A stretch of 64,000 nt of DNA from Jiangella anatolica (GTDB taxonomy: Bacteria; Actinomycetota; Actinomycetes; Jiangellales; Jiangellaceae): assembly GCF_003236295.1 (NCBI RefSeq), contig NZ_POTW01000001.1, forward strand, positions 62,001 through 126,000. The letters run 5' to 3'. Position 1 is the stretch's first letter, and every line of letters starts with the position of its first letter. Below the pieces are notes generated by a model, which saw only the letters and a list, made by a program, of their open reading frames with translations, was not told where the DNA came from and ran no database searches. The position numbers and the translations under genes were made by a program. Below, piece after piece: positions 34,724 through 43,555 of the stretch.

Positions 34724-34788
34724 TTGACACGGCAATGTCGGCCGCACAGTATGGGTGCAGATTGTTTCAGTGTTGAAAATCTATTCAG
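34724..34788 (+). promoter_or_regulatory. promoter and operator of the kinase/importer/transketolase operon
   Basis: TTGACA (34724-34729) and CAGTAT (34747-34752, 17-base spacer) form the likely promoter. Downstream, TTTCA-GTGT-TGAAA (34765-34778) is an inverted repeat. TTGAAAATCTATTCAG (34773-34788) repeats the element of the divergent operon at about the same distance from its start. It ends 10 bases before the ATG and overlaps the ribosome site. Confidence 0.7.
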
Positions 34789-34798
34789 GGACGGGCTG

Positions 34799-36250
34799 AT
34801 GCCACACGCGCTCCTGTCGATCGATCAGGGCACCACGAACACCAAGGCGTTGCTCGTGGCCGAGGACGGCCGCGTGCTCGCCTACGGCTCCAGCGCGGTG
34901 CCGCTCGACCTGCCGCGCCCGGCCTGGTTCGAGCAGGACGCCGACGTCATCTGGGCCAGTGTGCTCGACGCGGCGGCGCAGTGCCTGGCCGCGGCCCCGG
35001 AGGCCGACGTCGCAGGCGTCACCGTCTCGGCGCAGCGCGAGTCGGTGGTCGCCTGGAGCCGGTCGACCGGCCGGCCGCTGTCGCCGGTGATCGGCTGGCA
35101 GGACGGGCGGACGACGGAGTTCTGCGCGCGGCTGGCCGCTGGCGGCGCCGCCGAGGAGGTCCGGGCGCGCACCGGGCTGCGGCTGGACCCGATGTTCTCC
35201 GCGCCGAAGCTGCGCTGGCTCGTCGACTCGGCCGACCTGGGCCACGACGCGTGTCTGGGCACCGTCGACGCGTATCTCGTGCACCGGCTGACCGGCGGCG
35301 CGGTGTTCGCGACGGAGATCGGCTGCGCGTCGCGGACGCTGCTGCTCGACATCCGCAAGGGCGCCTGGAGCCCGGAGCTGCTGGAGCTGTTCGGCGTCGC
35401 GCCGGAGCTGCTGCCGGAGGTGCGCGGCTCGGCCGACGGCTTCGGTGTGACGGCCGGCTTCGGCGCCGTGCCCGACGGCGTCCCGGTGCGGGCCGTTCTC
35501 GGCGACTCGCACGCCGCGCTCTACGCGCAGGGCTGCCACACGCCGGGCACCGCGAAGGCCACCTACGGGACCGGGTCGTCGGTGATGGCGCCGGCCGACG
35601 GCGTCGACGGGTTCTCCGACCGGCTGTCGACGACGCTGGCCTGGCAGCTCACCGAGCCGGTCGCGGCGCTGGAGGGCAACATCCTCGCCACCGGCGCCGC
35701 CCTGGAGACGACCGCCGGACTGGTCGGCGCCGACGGCGGCGAGTCGGTCGCGGCGCTCGCGGCGACGGTCGCCGACGCGGGCGGGCTGGTCATGGTCCCG
35801 GCGTTCGCCGGGCTGGCCGCGCCGCACTGGGACCGCGGCGCACGTGGGCTGCTGCTCGGGCTGGCCCGGGACACGTCGCCGGCGCACGTGGCGCGGGCCG
35901 CGATCGACGCCGTCGCGCATCAGGTCTGCGACGTCGTCGAGGTGATCGACGAGGAGAGCGCGCCGCTGACCGAGCTGCGCGCCGACGGCGGCGGCAGCCG
36001 CAGCGAGCTGCTCATGCAGACGCAGGCCGACCTGCTCGGCCGGCCGGTGACGGTCGCCGCGACGTCGGAGCTGTCCGCGCTGGGCGTGGCCCAGCTGGCC
36101 TGGTCGGCCGGGCGCGGCGACGCCGGCCCGCCGCCGGCGCCGGTCGCGCGGGTGTACGAGCCGCGGCTGGACGCGGCCCGCCGGGAGGAAGCGCGGGCCG
36201 GCTGGCGCGACGCGGTGCGGCGGTCGAGCGGGACGGAGGCACGGCGATGA
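34799..36250 (+). CDS. FGGY-family sugar kinase (candidate D-apulose kinase)
   Basis: A 483-residue kinase with the two actin-like domains of the FGGY family. The N-terminal phosphate loop is SIDQGTTNTKALLV (residues 6-19), and VSAQRESVVAW and PVIGWQDGRT follow. The central YGTGSSV and the C-terminal ELRADGGGSRSELLMQTQAD motifs bind ATP. The catalytic Asp is in LGDSHAALYAQG. ATG 34799 is used; upstream codons in frame fall inside the promoter and operator. As the first gene of an operon with a TIM-barrel isomerase and split transketolase, the best fit is phosphorylation of D-apulose. Other ketose or polyol substrates remain possible, because FGGY specificity cannot be read from sequence. Confidence 0.85.
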   Translation: MPHALLSIDQGTTNTKALLVAEDGRVLAYGSSAVPLDLPRPAWFEQDADVIWASVLDAAAQCLAAAPEADVAGVTVSAQRESVVAWSRSTGRPLSPVIGWQDGRTTEFCARLAAGGAAEEVRARTGLRLDPMFSAPKLRWLVDSADLGHDACLGTVDAYLVHRLTGGAVFATEIGCASRTLLLDIRKGAWSPELLELFGVAPELLPEVRGSADGFGVTAGFGAVPDGVPVRAVLGDSHAALYAQGCHTPGTAKATYGTGSSVMAPADGVDGFSDRLSTTLAWQLTEPVAALEGNILATGAALETTAGLVGADGGESVAALAATVADAGGLVMVPAFAGLAAPHWDRGARGLLLGLARDTSPAHVARAAIDAVAHQVCDVVEVIDEESAPLTELRADGGGSRSELLMQTQADLLGRPVTVAATSELSALGVAQLAWSAGRGDAGPPPAPVARVYEPRLDAARREEARAGWRDAVRRSSGTEARR

Positions 36251-36909
36251 GCGCGACGCACGCGACGGCGACCTGGTGGCGTCGCCCGCCGGTGCTGGCC
36301 GGCGCCGCCGGGGTCGTGCTGGTGGCGCTGATGCTGCTGGACACCCGGTTCGTCTCGGCCGGCGAGGAGGCGCAGGCCGCCGACACCGCCGTCGAGTACG
36401 CCGAGCAGAACTACGAGAGCGCGGTCGTGCCGGCCGTCGAGGACGCGGCGACGCCGCTGGCCGAGCTGGTCACCGCGATCGTCGCCGACCCGGAGGCCGC
36501 GGGGGAGGAGTACGGGCACCGCGAGGACGACGGCAAGCCGTACTCGTACGCCACCCAGGCCACCGGCACCCTGGTCGAGGGCGGCTTCGGCGAGGTCGGC
36601 CTGGAGGTCTCGGGGCTGCCCGACGGCATCACGGCCGGGGTCGCGATCCCGCCGCTGGGCTCGTCGACGGCGCTGCGCGACGCCGGCGCGGACGTCAGCT
36701 TCGGCGACTTCGTCAACCAGACCGAGTACCAGAACGTCGCCATCGAGCTGAACGCGCAGGCCGTCGAGCACGTGTACGAGGGCCTGGACCTAGCGTCGAT
36801 GGTCGGGCAGACGGTCGAGGTCACCGGCGCGTTCACCTGGTCGTCGGACACCGGCGGCGAGGTCGACCACGTGACGATCGTGCCGGTGGCGATCGAGGTG
36901 GCGCCATGA
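36247..36909 (+). CDS. DUF2291 family protein associated with a sugar ABC importer
   Basis: A 220-residue protein with one N-terminal membrane anchor (VLAGAAGVVLVALMLLDTRF, about 16-35) and an extracytoplasmic domain. Family marks are YAEQNYESAVVPAVEDAATP and DFVNQTEYQNVAIELN. DUF2291 genes are typically found inside ribose-, erythritol- or xylitol-type ABC operons, but their function is not known. Here the ATG overlaps the kinase stop, and its stop overlaps the ATPase start, so expression is tightly coupled. It may be an accessory to the importer, for example holding the binding protein or ligand near the channel (speculative). Confidence 0.8.
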   Translation: MSATHATATWWRRPPVLAGAAGVVLVALMLLDTRFVSAGEEAQAADTAVEYAEQNYESAVVPAVEDAATPLAELVTAIVADPEAAGEEYGHREDDGKPYSYATQATGTLVEGGFGEVGLEVSGLPDGITAGVAIPPLGSSTALRDAGADVSFGDFVNQTEYQNVAIELNAQAVEHVYEGLDLASMVGQTVEVTGAFTWSSDTGGEVDHVTIVPVAIEVAP

Positions 36910-38444
36910 GCGACGTCGTCATGCGCGCGCAGTCGGTCAGCAAGGTCTACGGCGGCACGCACGCGCTGCGCGGCGTGGACTTCGAGGTCCGCGCAGGCCG
37001 GGTCGTCGCGCTGCTCGGCGAGAACGGCGCCGGCAAGTCGACGCTGATGAAGATCCTGGCGGGCGTGGAGCAGCCGACCACGGGGCGGCTGGAGCTCGAC
37101 GGCGAGCCGGTGCGGTTCGAGTCGCCGTCCGACGCCGTCGGTCGGGGCGTGGCGATCATCCACCAGGAGCTGAACCTCTGCCCGAACCTGTCCGTCGCCG
37201 ACAACATCTTCATGGGCCGCGAGCGCGGCCGGGCCGGTTTCGTCGACTACGCCGAGCAGCGCGAGCTGGCCCGGGCGCTGTTCGAGCGGCTGGAGGAGCC
37301 GATCGACCCGCGCCGCCCGGTCGGCGAGCTGCGGCTGGGCCAGCAGCAGCTGGTCGAGATCGCCCGCGCGCTCAGCGAGGACGCCCGCGTGCTGGTCATG
37401 GACGAGCCGACGTCGGCGCTGTCGGCGGCCGAGGTGCAGGTGCTGTTCCGGGTGATCCGCGACCTCACCGCGCACGGCGTCGCGATCGTCTACATCTCGC
37501 ACCACCTCGACGAGTGCCTGGAGATCGCCGACGACGCGGTCGTCCTGCGCGACGGCGCGGTCGTGGCGCAGGCGCCGATGCGCGACGTCGACCTGTCCTG
37601 GATCGTCGAGCACATGGTCGGGCGCGACCAGAGCGATCTCTACGCGCCGATGGCGTTCGCGCCGGGCGAGCCGCTGCTGGAACTGCGCGACGTCGTCGTC
37701 GCCGACCCCGAGAACGCCGGCCGACTGGCCGTCCGCGGCGTCACGCTCACCGTCCACGAGGGCGAGGTCGTCGGCCTCTACGGCCTGATGGGCGCCGGGC
37801 GGACCGAGCTGCTGGAGGCGCTGGCCGGCCGCAACGAGGTCGTGTCCGGCGAGATCCGGCTGGCCGGGACGCCGCTGACCGGGCTGAGCATCGCCGAGCG
37901 GATCCGGCGCGGCCTGGCCCTGGTCCCGGAGGACCGCCAGCGCGACGGGCTGGTGCAGGCGCTCAGCGTCGGGCGGAACCTGTCGCTCGCGGCGCTGGGC
38001 GGGTTCCTCAAGGGCCTGGTGCTGAACAAGCGGTCGGAGTCGGCGGCCGTCGACCGGATGATGTCCGCGGTGCGGGTGAAGGCGGCCGGGCCGGACGCGG
38101 AGATCGGCTCGCTGTCCGGCGGCAACCAGCAGAAGGTCGTCGTCGGGAAGGTCCTCATGACCGCGCCGCGGGTCATCGTGCTGGACGAGCCCACCCGCGG
38201 CATCGACGTGGGCGCGAAGGCCGACATCTTCGCCCTCATGGCCGGGCAGGCCAAGGAGGGCCGCGGGGTGCTGTTCGCCACCTCCGAGGTCGAGGAGGTG
38301 CTGCATGCCGCCGACCGGATCGTCGTCCTGTCCCGCGGGCGCGTGGCCGGCGAGTTCGACCCCAGGACCACCACACGCGAGGACGTCATGGCCGCCTCCG
38401 GCGAGTCCCTGGACGACCCCACCACGAACGGAGGACGCCGGTGA
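36906..38444 (+). CDS. pentose-type sugar ABC importer, double ATPase subunit
   Basis: A 512-residue double ATPase (RbsA-like). The first domain has [16 protein letters not shown] (about 36-51), IIHQELNLCPNLSVADN and VMDEPTSALS. The second has GLMGAGRTELLEALAG, LVPEDRQRDGLV, signature [15 protein letters not shown] and [12 protein letters not shown]. It pairs with the single permease encoded next, which would work as a homodimer. ATG 36906 overlaps the DUF2291 stop. It is related to but distinct from the ATPase at 25299-26819. Confidence 0.88.
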   Translation: MSDVVMRAQSVSKVYGGTHALRGVDFEVRAGRVVALLGENGAGKSTLMKILAGVEQPTTGRLELDGEPVRFESPSDAVGRGVAIIHQELNLCPNLSVADNIFMGRERGRAGFVDYAEQRELARALFERLEEPIDPRRPVGELRLGQQQLVEIARALSEDARVLVMDEPTSALSAAEVQVLFRVIRDLTAHGVAIVYISHHLDECLEIADDAVVLRDGAVVAQAPMRDVDLSWIVEHMVGRDQSDLYAPMAFAPGEPLLELRDVVVADPENAGRLAVRGVTLTVHEGEVVGLYGLMGAGRTELLEALAGRNEVVSGEIRLAGTPLTGLSIAERIRRGLALVPEDRQRDGLVQALSVGRNLSLAALGGFLKGLVLNKRSESAAVDRMMSAVRVKAAGPDAEIGSLSGGNQQKVVVGKVLMTAPRVIVLDEPTRGIDVGAKADIFALMAGQAKEGRGVLFATSEVEEVLHAADRIVVLSRGRVAGEFDPRTTTREDVMAASGESLDDPTTNGGRR

Positions 38445-39580
38445 GCACGACGGCGAAGGAACGGACCGACGTCGAGCGCGACCGGTCCGCGCGGATCTCC
38501 GAGCGCAAGCGGGGGTGGGGGGAGTTCCTGCTCGACCAGCGGGCGTTCGTCGCGCTGATCGTGCTGGTGATCGTGTTCAGCCTGCTGTCGGACAACTTCC
38601 TGGACCCGTCGAACCTGGTCACGATGACCCGGCACGTCGCCTACAACGCGATCCTCGCGCTCGGGATGCTGCTGGTGATCACGACGGCCGGGATCGACCT
38701 GTCGATCGGCTCGACCGTCGGGCTGTCCGGGGTGGTCGCGGGCCTGCTGCTGCAGGGCTGGGAGCTGTCGCTGTTCGACACGACGGCCTACCCGGCGGTG
38801 TGGGTCGTCGTCGTCATCTCGCTGGCGATCGGCGCGGCGGTGGGAGCGCTCAACGGCATCCTCATCACCAGGTTCAACGTCGCGCCGTTCATCGCAACGC
38901 TGGGCACGATGTACATCGCGCGGGGCGCGGCGCTGCTGATCTCCGACGGCGCCACGTTCCCGCGGTTGCAGGGCGACCCGGCTCTGGGCAACACCGGGTT
39001 CGACTTCTTCGGCACCGGACGGCCGCTCGGCATCCCGACGGCGATCTGGATCATGGTCGTGTTCGCGATCCTGATCGGGTTGCTGATGACCAGGACGCGG
39101 TTCGGCCGCTGGGTCTACGCGACCGGCGGCAACGAGCGGGCCGCCGACCTCGCCGGCGTCCCCGTCCGCGTCGTGAAGATGCGCGTCTACATGATCTCCG
39201 GGGTCTGCGCGGCCATGGCCGGGCTGATCATCGCCTCGGAGCTGACGTCGGCGGCGCCGCAGACCGGCAACACCTTCGAGCTCAACGCGATCGCGGCCGT
39301 CGTCATCGGCGGCGCCTCGCTGGCCGGCGGGCGGGGCACCGTCAAGGGCGCGCTGATCGGCGCGTTCGTCATCGGCTTCCTGTCCGACGGTCTGGTCATG
39401 GTCGGCGTCTCCAGCTTCTGGCAGATGGTGATCAAGGGCCTGGTCATCGTGCTCGCGGTCATGCTCGACCGCGGCCAGGAGCGGCTGAAGGAGGCCAGGG
39501 CGGCGGCGGCCGCGGCCCAGAGCCTGCGCAAGGACCTCGCGGCCGCCACCCCTCCATCCACGTCACACCACGAGAGATGA
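38441..39580 (+). CDS. pentose-type sugar ABC importer, permease
   Basis: A 379-residue RbsC-like permease. The N-terminal 35 residues are charged and cytoplasmic, followed by about ten transmembrane segments including ALGMLLVITTAGIDLSIGST (about 81-100), FNVAPFIATLGTMYIARGAA, YATGGNERAADLAGV and GGASLAGGRGTVKGALIG. The tail (RLKEARAAAAAAQSLRKDLA) may form a helix. The GTG start overlaps the ATPase stop. The binding-protein gene starts 4 bases after this stop. Confidence 0.88.
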   Translation: MSTTAKERTDVERDRSARISERKRGWGEFLLDQRAFVALIVLVIVFSLLSDNFLDPSNLVTMTRHVAYNAILALGMLLVITTAGIDLSIGSTVGLSGVVAGLLLQGWELSLFDTTAYPAVWVVVVISLAIGAAVGALNGILITRFNVAPFIATLGTMYIARGAALLISDGATFPRLQGDPALGNTGFDFFGTGRPLGIPTAIWIMVVFAILIGLLMTRTRFGRWVYATGGNERAADLAGVPVRVVKMRVYMISGVCAAMAGLIIASELTSAAPQTGNTFELNAIAAVVIGGASLAGGRGTVKGALIGAFVIGFLSDGLVMVGVSSFWQMVIKGLVIVLAVMLDRGQERLKEARAAAAAAQSLRKDLAAATPPSTSHHER

Positions 39581-39584
39581 GGAA

Positions 39585-40598
39585 ATGATGCGACGTACGC
39601 TCCGCAACGGCGCGGGCCTGATCGCCGCCCTGACGGCGCTGGTCCTCGCGGGCTGCTCGGACAGCTCCAGCTCGACATCGTCGGAGAGCTCCGGCCCGTC
39701 GGAGGCGGCCACCACGGCCGCCGGCGAAGCCGGCGGCCTGATCGCGGTCATCACGCCCTCGCACTCCAACCCGTTCTTCAAGGCCGAGGCCGACGCCGCC
39801 GTGGCCAAGGCGGAGGAGCTGGGCTACGAGGCGCAGGCCGACTCGCACGACGACGACCCGAACCGGCAGAGCGAGCTGATCGACGCCGCGATCGCCAACG
39901 ACGCGAAGGCGATCGTGCTCGACAACGCCGGTGCCGACGTGACCATCGGCGCGGTGCAGAAGGCGGAGGAGGCGGGCATCCCGGTGTTCCTCATCGACCG
40001 CGAGATCAACGAGACCGGCATCGCGAAGGCGCAGATCGTCGCGAACAACTCGCAGGGCGCCGGCCTGGTCGCCGAGGCGTTCGTCGAGGCGCTGGCCGGC
40101 GAGGGCACCTACATCGAGCTGGTCGGCCGCGAGACCGACACCAACGCGCAGGTGCGCTCCGACGCCTTCCACGCCGTCATCGACCAGTACGCCGGCATGA
40201 CGCAGGTGGCCCGCGAGACGGCGAACTGGGACCAGCAGGAGGCGTTCACCAAGGTCGAGACGCTGCTGCAGACCAACCCCGACGTCAAGGGCATCATCGC
40301 CGGCAACGACACGATGGCGCTGGGCGCCGTCGCCGCCGTCGACGCGGCCGGGCTCACCGGCCAGGTCGTCATCGCCGGCTTCGACGGCAGCCCCGACGCA
40401 GTCCAGGCGATCACCGACGGCAAGCTGCTGGCCACGGGGCTGCAGCCGGCCGTCCAGATCGCCGAGCTGGCGGTCGAGCAGGCCGACCAGTACATCCGCA
40501 CCGGCGACACCGGCGCGGAGGAGAAGCAGTCCATCGACTGCGTGCTCATCACCGCCGAGAACGTGGACCGCTACACGCTGTTCGCGATGTCGGACTGA
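39585..40598 (+). CDS. pentose-type sugar ABC importer, binding lipoprotein
   Basis: A 337-residue lipoprotein (lipobox LVLAGC, Cys 24), followed by a Ser-rich linker to about residue 50. The ribose-binding-type fold opens at [40 protein letters not shown] and [20 protein letters not shown] are typical of Peripla_BP_4 proteins for pentoses and tetritols. The ligand is probably the sugar processed by the kinase, isomerase and transketolase in the same operon, for which D-apiose is my proposal. A strong hairpin directly after the gene probably raises its transcript level relative to the genes downstream. Confidence 0.88.
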   Translation: MMRRTLRNGAGLIAALTALVLAGCSDSSSSTSSESSGPSEAATTAAGEAGGLIAVITPSHSNPFFKAEADAAVAKAEELGYEAQADSHDDDPNRQSELIDAAIANDAKAIVLDNAGADVTIGAVQKAEEAGIPVFLIDREINETGIAKAQIVANNSQGAGLVAEAFVEALAGEGTYIELVGRETDTNAQVRSDAFHAVIDQYAGMTQVARETANWDQQEAFTKVETLLQTNPDVKGIIAGNDTMALGAVAAVDAAGLTGQVVIAGFDGSPDAVQAITDGKLLATGLQPAVQIAELAVEQADQYIRTGDTGAEEKQSIDCVLITAENVDRYTLFAMSD

Positions 40599-40607
40599 CC
40601 GGCGCGG

Positions 40608-40636
40608 CGGGCGCGCCGGCCAGCCCGGCGCGCCCG
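40608..40636 (+). terminator. strong hairpin after the binding-protein gene
   Basis: CGGGCGCGCCGG and CCGGCGCGCCCG form a perfect 12-bp stem with a 5-base loop, 9 bases after the stop. Because the operon continues, partial termination or protection of the abundant binding-protein message from 3' decay is the likely purpose. Confidence 0.6.
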
Positions 40637-40672
40637 TCACCACCCGTCGCGACCCGAGAGAGACAGGAACTG

Positions 40673-41671
40673 ATGACCATGCGGGAACTCCCACGGTTCG
40701 GTGCGGGCCTGTGGCACTTCGCCAGCTACCTGGACCGCTACGCCGTCGACGGCTACGGGCCGCCGCGCACGACGCTGGACGCGATCGAGCTGGCCGGCTC
40801 AGTGGGCGAGCTGTCCGTCGTCGACCTCAACTACCCGTTCACACCGGGCGTGGGGCTGGACGAGGTGAAGGACGCGCTGGCTCGGGCCGGGCTGTCCGCG
40901 ATCGGCATCACGCCGGAGATCTACCTGCGCCGCTGGGCCAAGGGCGCGTTCACCAACCCCGACGCCGGCGCACGGGCGGCGGCGCTGGACCTGATGAGCG
41001 AGGCCGCGGACGTCGTGCGCGAGCTGGGCGCGGACTACGTGAAGATCTGGCCCGGCCAGGACGGCTGGGACTACCCGTTCCAGGTCAACCACCACGACGT
41101 GTGGAAGCTGGCCGTCGACGGCATCGCCGACCTGGCCGGCCGGCACCCGGACCTGAGGTTCGCCATCGAGTACAAGCCGCGCGAGCCGCGGGTCAAGATG
41201 CTCTGGGACTCCGCCGCGCGCACGATCCTCGGCATCCAGCAGACCGGCCGCGACAACATCGGCGTGCTGCTCGACTTCGGCCACTCGCTCTACGGCGGCG
41301 AGTCGCCGGCCGACGCCGCCCAGCTGCTGATCGACCACGGCCTGCTCTACGGCATGGACGTCAACGACAACCTGCGCGGCTGGGACGACGACCTCGTGGT
41401 CGGCACCGTGCACCTGACGGAGATCTTCGAGTTCTTCCACACGCTGCGGATCAACGACTGGAACGGCGTCTGGCAGCTGGACCAGTTCCCCTTCCGTGAG
41501 GACAGCGTCGACGCCGCGCGCACGTCGATCCGCTTCCTCAAGGCGGTGCACCGCGCGCTGGACCTGCTCGACGTCGACGCGCTGACCGAGGCGCAGGCCC
41601 GGCAGGACGCGATGGCTGCCCAGCGGCTGGTGCAGGACGCGCTCCTGCAGTCCATGGCGGGTGACCGATGA
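40673..41671 (+). CDS. xylose-isomerase-like TIM-barrel protein (candidate D-apiose isomerase)
   Basis: A 332-residue TIM-barrel protein of the AP-endonuclease-2/xylose-isomerase superfamily. It starts [20 protein letters not shown]. Probable metal ligands are Glu in [11 protein letters not shown], Asp and His in [12 protein letters not shown], Asp in YGMDVNDN and Glu in [10 protein letters not shown]. The pattern fits an aldose-ketose isomerase better than an endonuclease or a phosphosugar epimerase. With an FGGY kinase and a two-subunit transketolase in the same operon, it matches the known apiose route, in which D-apiose is isomerised to D-apulose. An L-erythrulose-type or rhamnose-type isomerase is the main alternative. 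The start may be ATG 40673 or 40679. Confidence 0.85.
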   Translation: MTMRELPRFGAGLWHFASYLDRYAVDGYGPPRTTLDAIELAGSVGELSVVDLNYPFTPGVGLDEVKDALARAGLSAIGITPEIYLRRWAKGAFTNPDAGARAAALDLMSEAADVVRELGADYVKIWPGQDGWDYPFQVNHHDVWKLAVDGIADLAGRHPDLRFAIEYKPREPRVKMLWDSAARTILGIQQTGRDNIGVLLDFGHSLYGGESPADAAQLLIDHGLLYGMDVNDNLRGWDDDLVVGTVHLTEIFEFFHTLRINDWNGVWQLDQFPFREDSVDAARTSIRFLKAVHRALDLLDVDALTEAQARQDAMAAQRLVQDALLQSMAGDR

Positions 41672-42564
41672 CGGGATCCGCCGCGACGGCCGCTCCGGCG
41701 GACGCGCTGCCGGTGTTCGGCCGGGTCGGCGCCGAGGCCGGGCGCGAGGCCGTCCTCGCCCACCTGGCGGAGGCGGCGCGGGCCGTGCGCCGGCGCGACA
41801 TCCAGCTGGTGCACGAGGCCGGCCAGGGGCACATCGGCGGCGAGTTCTCCGTCACCGACATCCTCGTCACCCTGTACATGCACGTGCTCAACGTGTCGCC
41901 GGAGCGCCCGGACGACCCCGAGCGCGACCGGCTGATCCTGTCCAAGGGGCACGCGGCCGCCGCGCTGTACACCGTCCTGGCCGCCCGCGGGTTCATCGGG
42001 GTTGACGAGCTGCGCTCGTTCGTGCAGCCGCTGTCGCGCCTCAACGGGCACCCGGCCCGGACCAAGATCGAGGCGGTCGAGGCGTCGACCGGGCCGCTCG
42101 GGCACGGGCTGCCGATCGCCGTCGGCACCGCCGTCGCGGGCCGGATGGACGGGTCGCCGCGGCGCACGTTCGTCGTGCTCGGCGACGGCGAGCTGCAGGA
42201 GGGCTCGAACTGGGAGGCGCTGATGACGGCGGGCAACCGCCGGCTGGACCGCCTCGTCGCCGTCGTCGACCGGAACCGCCTGCAGCAGGGCGCCCGGGTC
42301 GCCGACACCAACGACCTGGAGCCGCTCGCCGACAAGGCCCGCGCGTTCGGCTGGGAGGTCGTGGAGGCGGACGGGCACGACCACGGCGCGCTGGTCGACG
42401 CGTTCGCCGCCGTCCCCGCCGCGTCCGGCCGCCCCACCATGATCGTCGCGCACACCGACAAGGGCTACCCGGTCAGCTACATGCGCGACCAGGTGTCGTG
42501 GCACCACAAGGTCCCGACCGCCCAACACGTCCAGATCGCCCTCGATGAGCTGGGAACCACATGA
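41668..42564 (+). CDS. transketolase N-terminal subunit (candidate apulose-4-phosphate transketolase)
   Basis: A 298-residue protein equal to the thiamine-diphosphate-binding half of transketolase. It has [33 protein letters not shown] and [12 protein letters not shown]. The cofactor motif is [14 protein letters not shown], continuing to VDRNRLQQG. Full-length transketolase has this half fused to the C-terminal half; here the latter is a separate gene, overlapping by ATGA. Split transketolases occur in the apiose pathway, where they cleave apulose-4-phosphate, and in some sulfoquinovose pathways. The presence of a kinase favours the former. Confidence 0.88.
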   Translation: MTGSAATAAPADALPVFGRVGAEAGREAVLAHLAEAARAVRRRDIQLVHEAGQGHIGGEFSVTDILVTLYMHVLNVSPERPDDPERDRLILSKGHAAAALYTVLAARGFIGVDELRSFVQPLSRLNGHPARTKIEAVEASTGPLGHGLPIAVGTAVAGRMDGSPRRTFVVLGDGELQEGSNWEALMTAGNRRLDRLVAVVDRNRLQQGARVADTNDLEPLADKARAFGWEVVEADGHDHGALVDAFAAVPAASGRPTMIVAHTDKGYPVSYMRDQVSWHHKVPTAQHVQIALDELGTT

Positions 42565-43514
42565 CCACCGCACTGGAACGACCACTGCACGACTGCCGCG
42601 ACACCTGGGCCGCGACACTGGTCGACCTCGCCCGGCACGACCCGCGGATCGTCGCCGTCGTCAACGACTCGGTCGGGTCGAGCAAGCTGACCGGCTTCCT
42701 CGACGAGTTCCCGGACCGGCTCGTCAACGTCGGCATCGCCGAGCAGGACATGGTCGGCATCGGGGCCGGCCTGGCCAACGGCGGCAAGATCCCGTTCGTG
42801 TCGGCGGCGGCCTGCTTCCTCACCGCGCGGGCGCTGGAGCAGATCAAGGTCGACGCCGCCTACTCGCAGTACAACGTCAAGCTGATCGGCCAGAGCCCCG
42901 GCATGGCCTACGGCGAGCTGGGCCCGACGCACCACTCGATCGAGGACCTCGCCTGGCTGCGCGCGATCCCCGGGCTGAGCGTCGTCGTGCCGGCCGACCC
43001 GCGCGAGACCGAACAGGTGATCCGGTGGGCGGCCGCACACACCGGGCCGGTGTTCGTCCGGGTCAGCCGGATGCCGGTGCCCGACGTCATGCCCGCGGAC
43101 TACGAGTTCGTCCCCGGGCGGGCCGTGCTGCTGCGCGAGGGCTCCGACGTCACCATCGCCGCCACCGGCACCGTCGTGTCGCGGGCTCTGGAGGCGGCCG
43201 AACTGGCGGAGGCCGAGGGCATCTCGGTGCGGCTGCTCGCCGTCCCCACCATCAAGCCGTTCGACACCGACGCGATCGTGCGCGCGGCGCGCGAGACCCG
43301 CGGCATCGTCACGATGGAGGAGGCGACCGTCGTCGGCGGCCTCGGCGGTGCTGTCGCGGAGACCGTCGTGCGGCACCAGCCGGCGCCCGTACGCACCCTC
43401 GGCGTGCCGGACGAGTTCGCGCCCACCGGGTCCGCGTCGTGGCTGCTCGACCACTACGGCGTGTCCGCGGAAGGCGCGCTCGAAGCATGCCGGGATTTGT
43501 TGGGTCGGGCATAG
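42561..43514 (+). CDS. transketolase C-terminal subunit (candidate apulose-4-phosphate transketolase)
   Basis: A 317-residue protein containing the pyrimidine-binding and C-terminal domains of transketolase. RLVNVGIAEQDMVGIGAGLA (about 53-72) carries the cofactor-activating Glu. GQSPGMAYGELGPTHHSIED follows, and the last third is the Rossmann-like C-terminal domain (GRAVLLREGSDVTIAATGTV). With the preceding subunit it forms the active enzyme, which would release a three-carbon phosphate and pass a glycolaldehyde unit to glyceraldehyde-3-phosphate. Its stop codon lies within the operator-like sequence before the SorC gene. Confidence 0.88.
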   Translation: MTTALERPLHDCRDTWAATLVDLARHDPRIVAVVNDSVGSSKLTGFLDEFPDRLVNVGIAEQDMVGIGAGLANGGKIPFVSAAACFLTARALEQIKVDAAYSQYNVKLIGQSPGMAYGELGPTHHSIEDLAWLRAIPGLSVVVPADPRETEQVIRWAAAHTGPVFVRVSRMPVPDVMPADYEFVPGRAVLLREGSDVTIAATGTVVSRALEAAELAEAEGISVRLLAVPTIKPFDTDAIVRAARETRGIVTMEEATVVGGLGGAVAETVVRHQPAPVRTLGVPDEFAPTGSASWLLDHYGVSAEGALEACRDLLGRA

Positions 43515-43532
43515 AATCCATTCAGCCCTGAA
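43510..43532. promoter_or_regulatory. operator-like element before the SorC gene
   Basis: CATAGAATCCATTCAG (43510-43525) matches the 16-bp element of the 34629/34773 promoters in 11 positions, including ATTCAG. It continues into TTCAGCCCTGAA (43521-43532), a palindrome with one mismatched central pair. It lies 23 bases before the GTG start of the regulator gene, in the place for autoregulation. Confidence 0.55.
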
Positions 43533-43555
43533 TGATCAGACCGGATGGGAGCGCC

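Noticed and set aside
34765-34778. TTTCA-GTGT-TGAAA as another member of the LacI-type operators.
   Set aside because: The half-sites are in the opposite order to the TGAAACGTTTCA sites, and it overlaps the SorC-type element, which explains it better.
34724-34798. Upstream TTG start giving the FGGY kinase 25 more residues.
   Set aside because: It would begin on the -35 box and run through the operator; the kinase phosphate loop is in its usual place from the ATG at 34799.
36411-38306. A 631-codon minus-strand frame across the ATPase and DUF2291 genes.
   Set aside because: Antisense shadow of conserved ABC motifs; no ribosome site or family resemblance.
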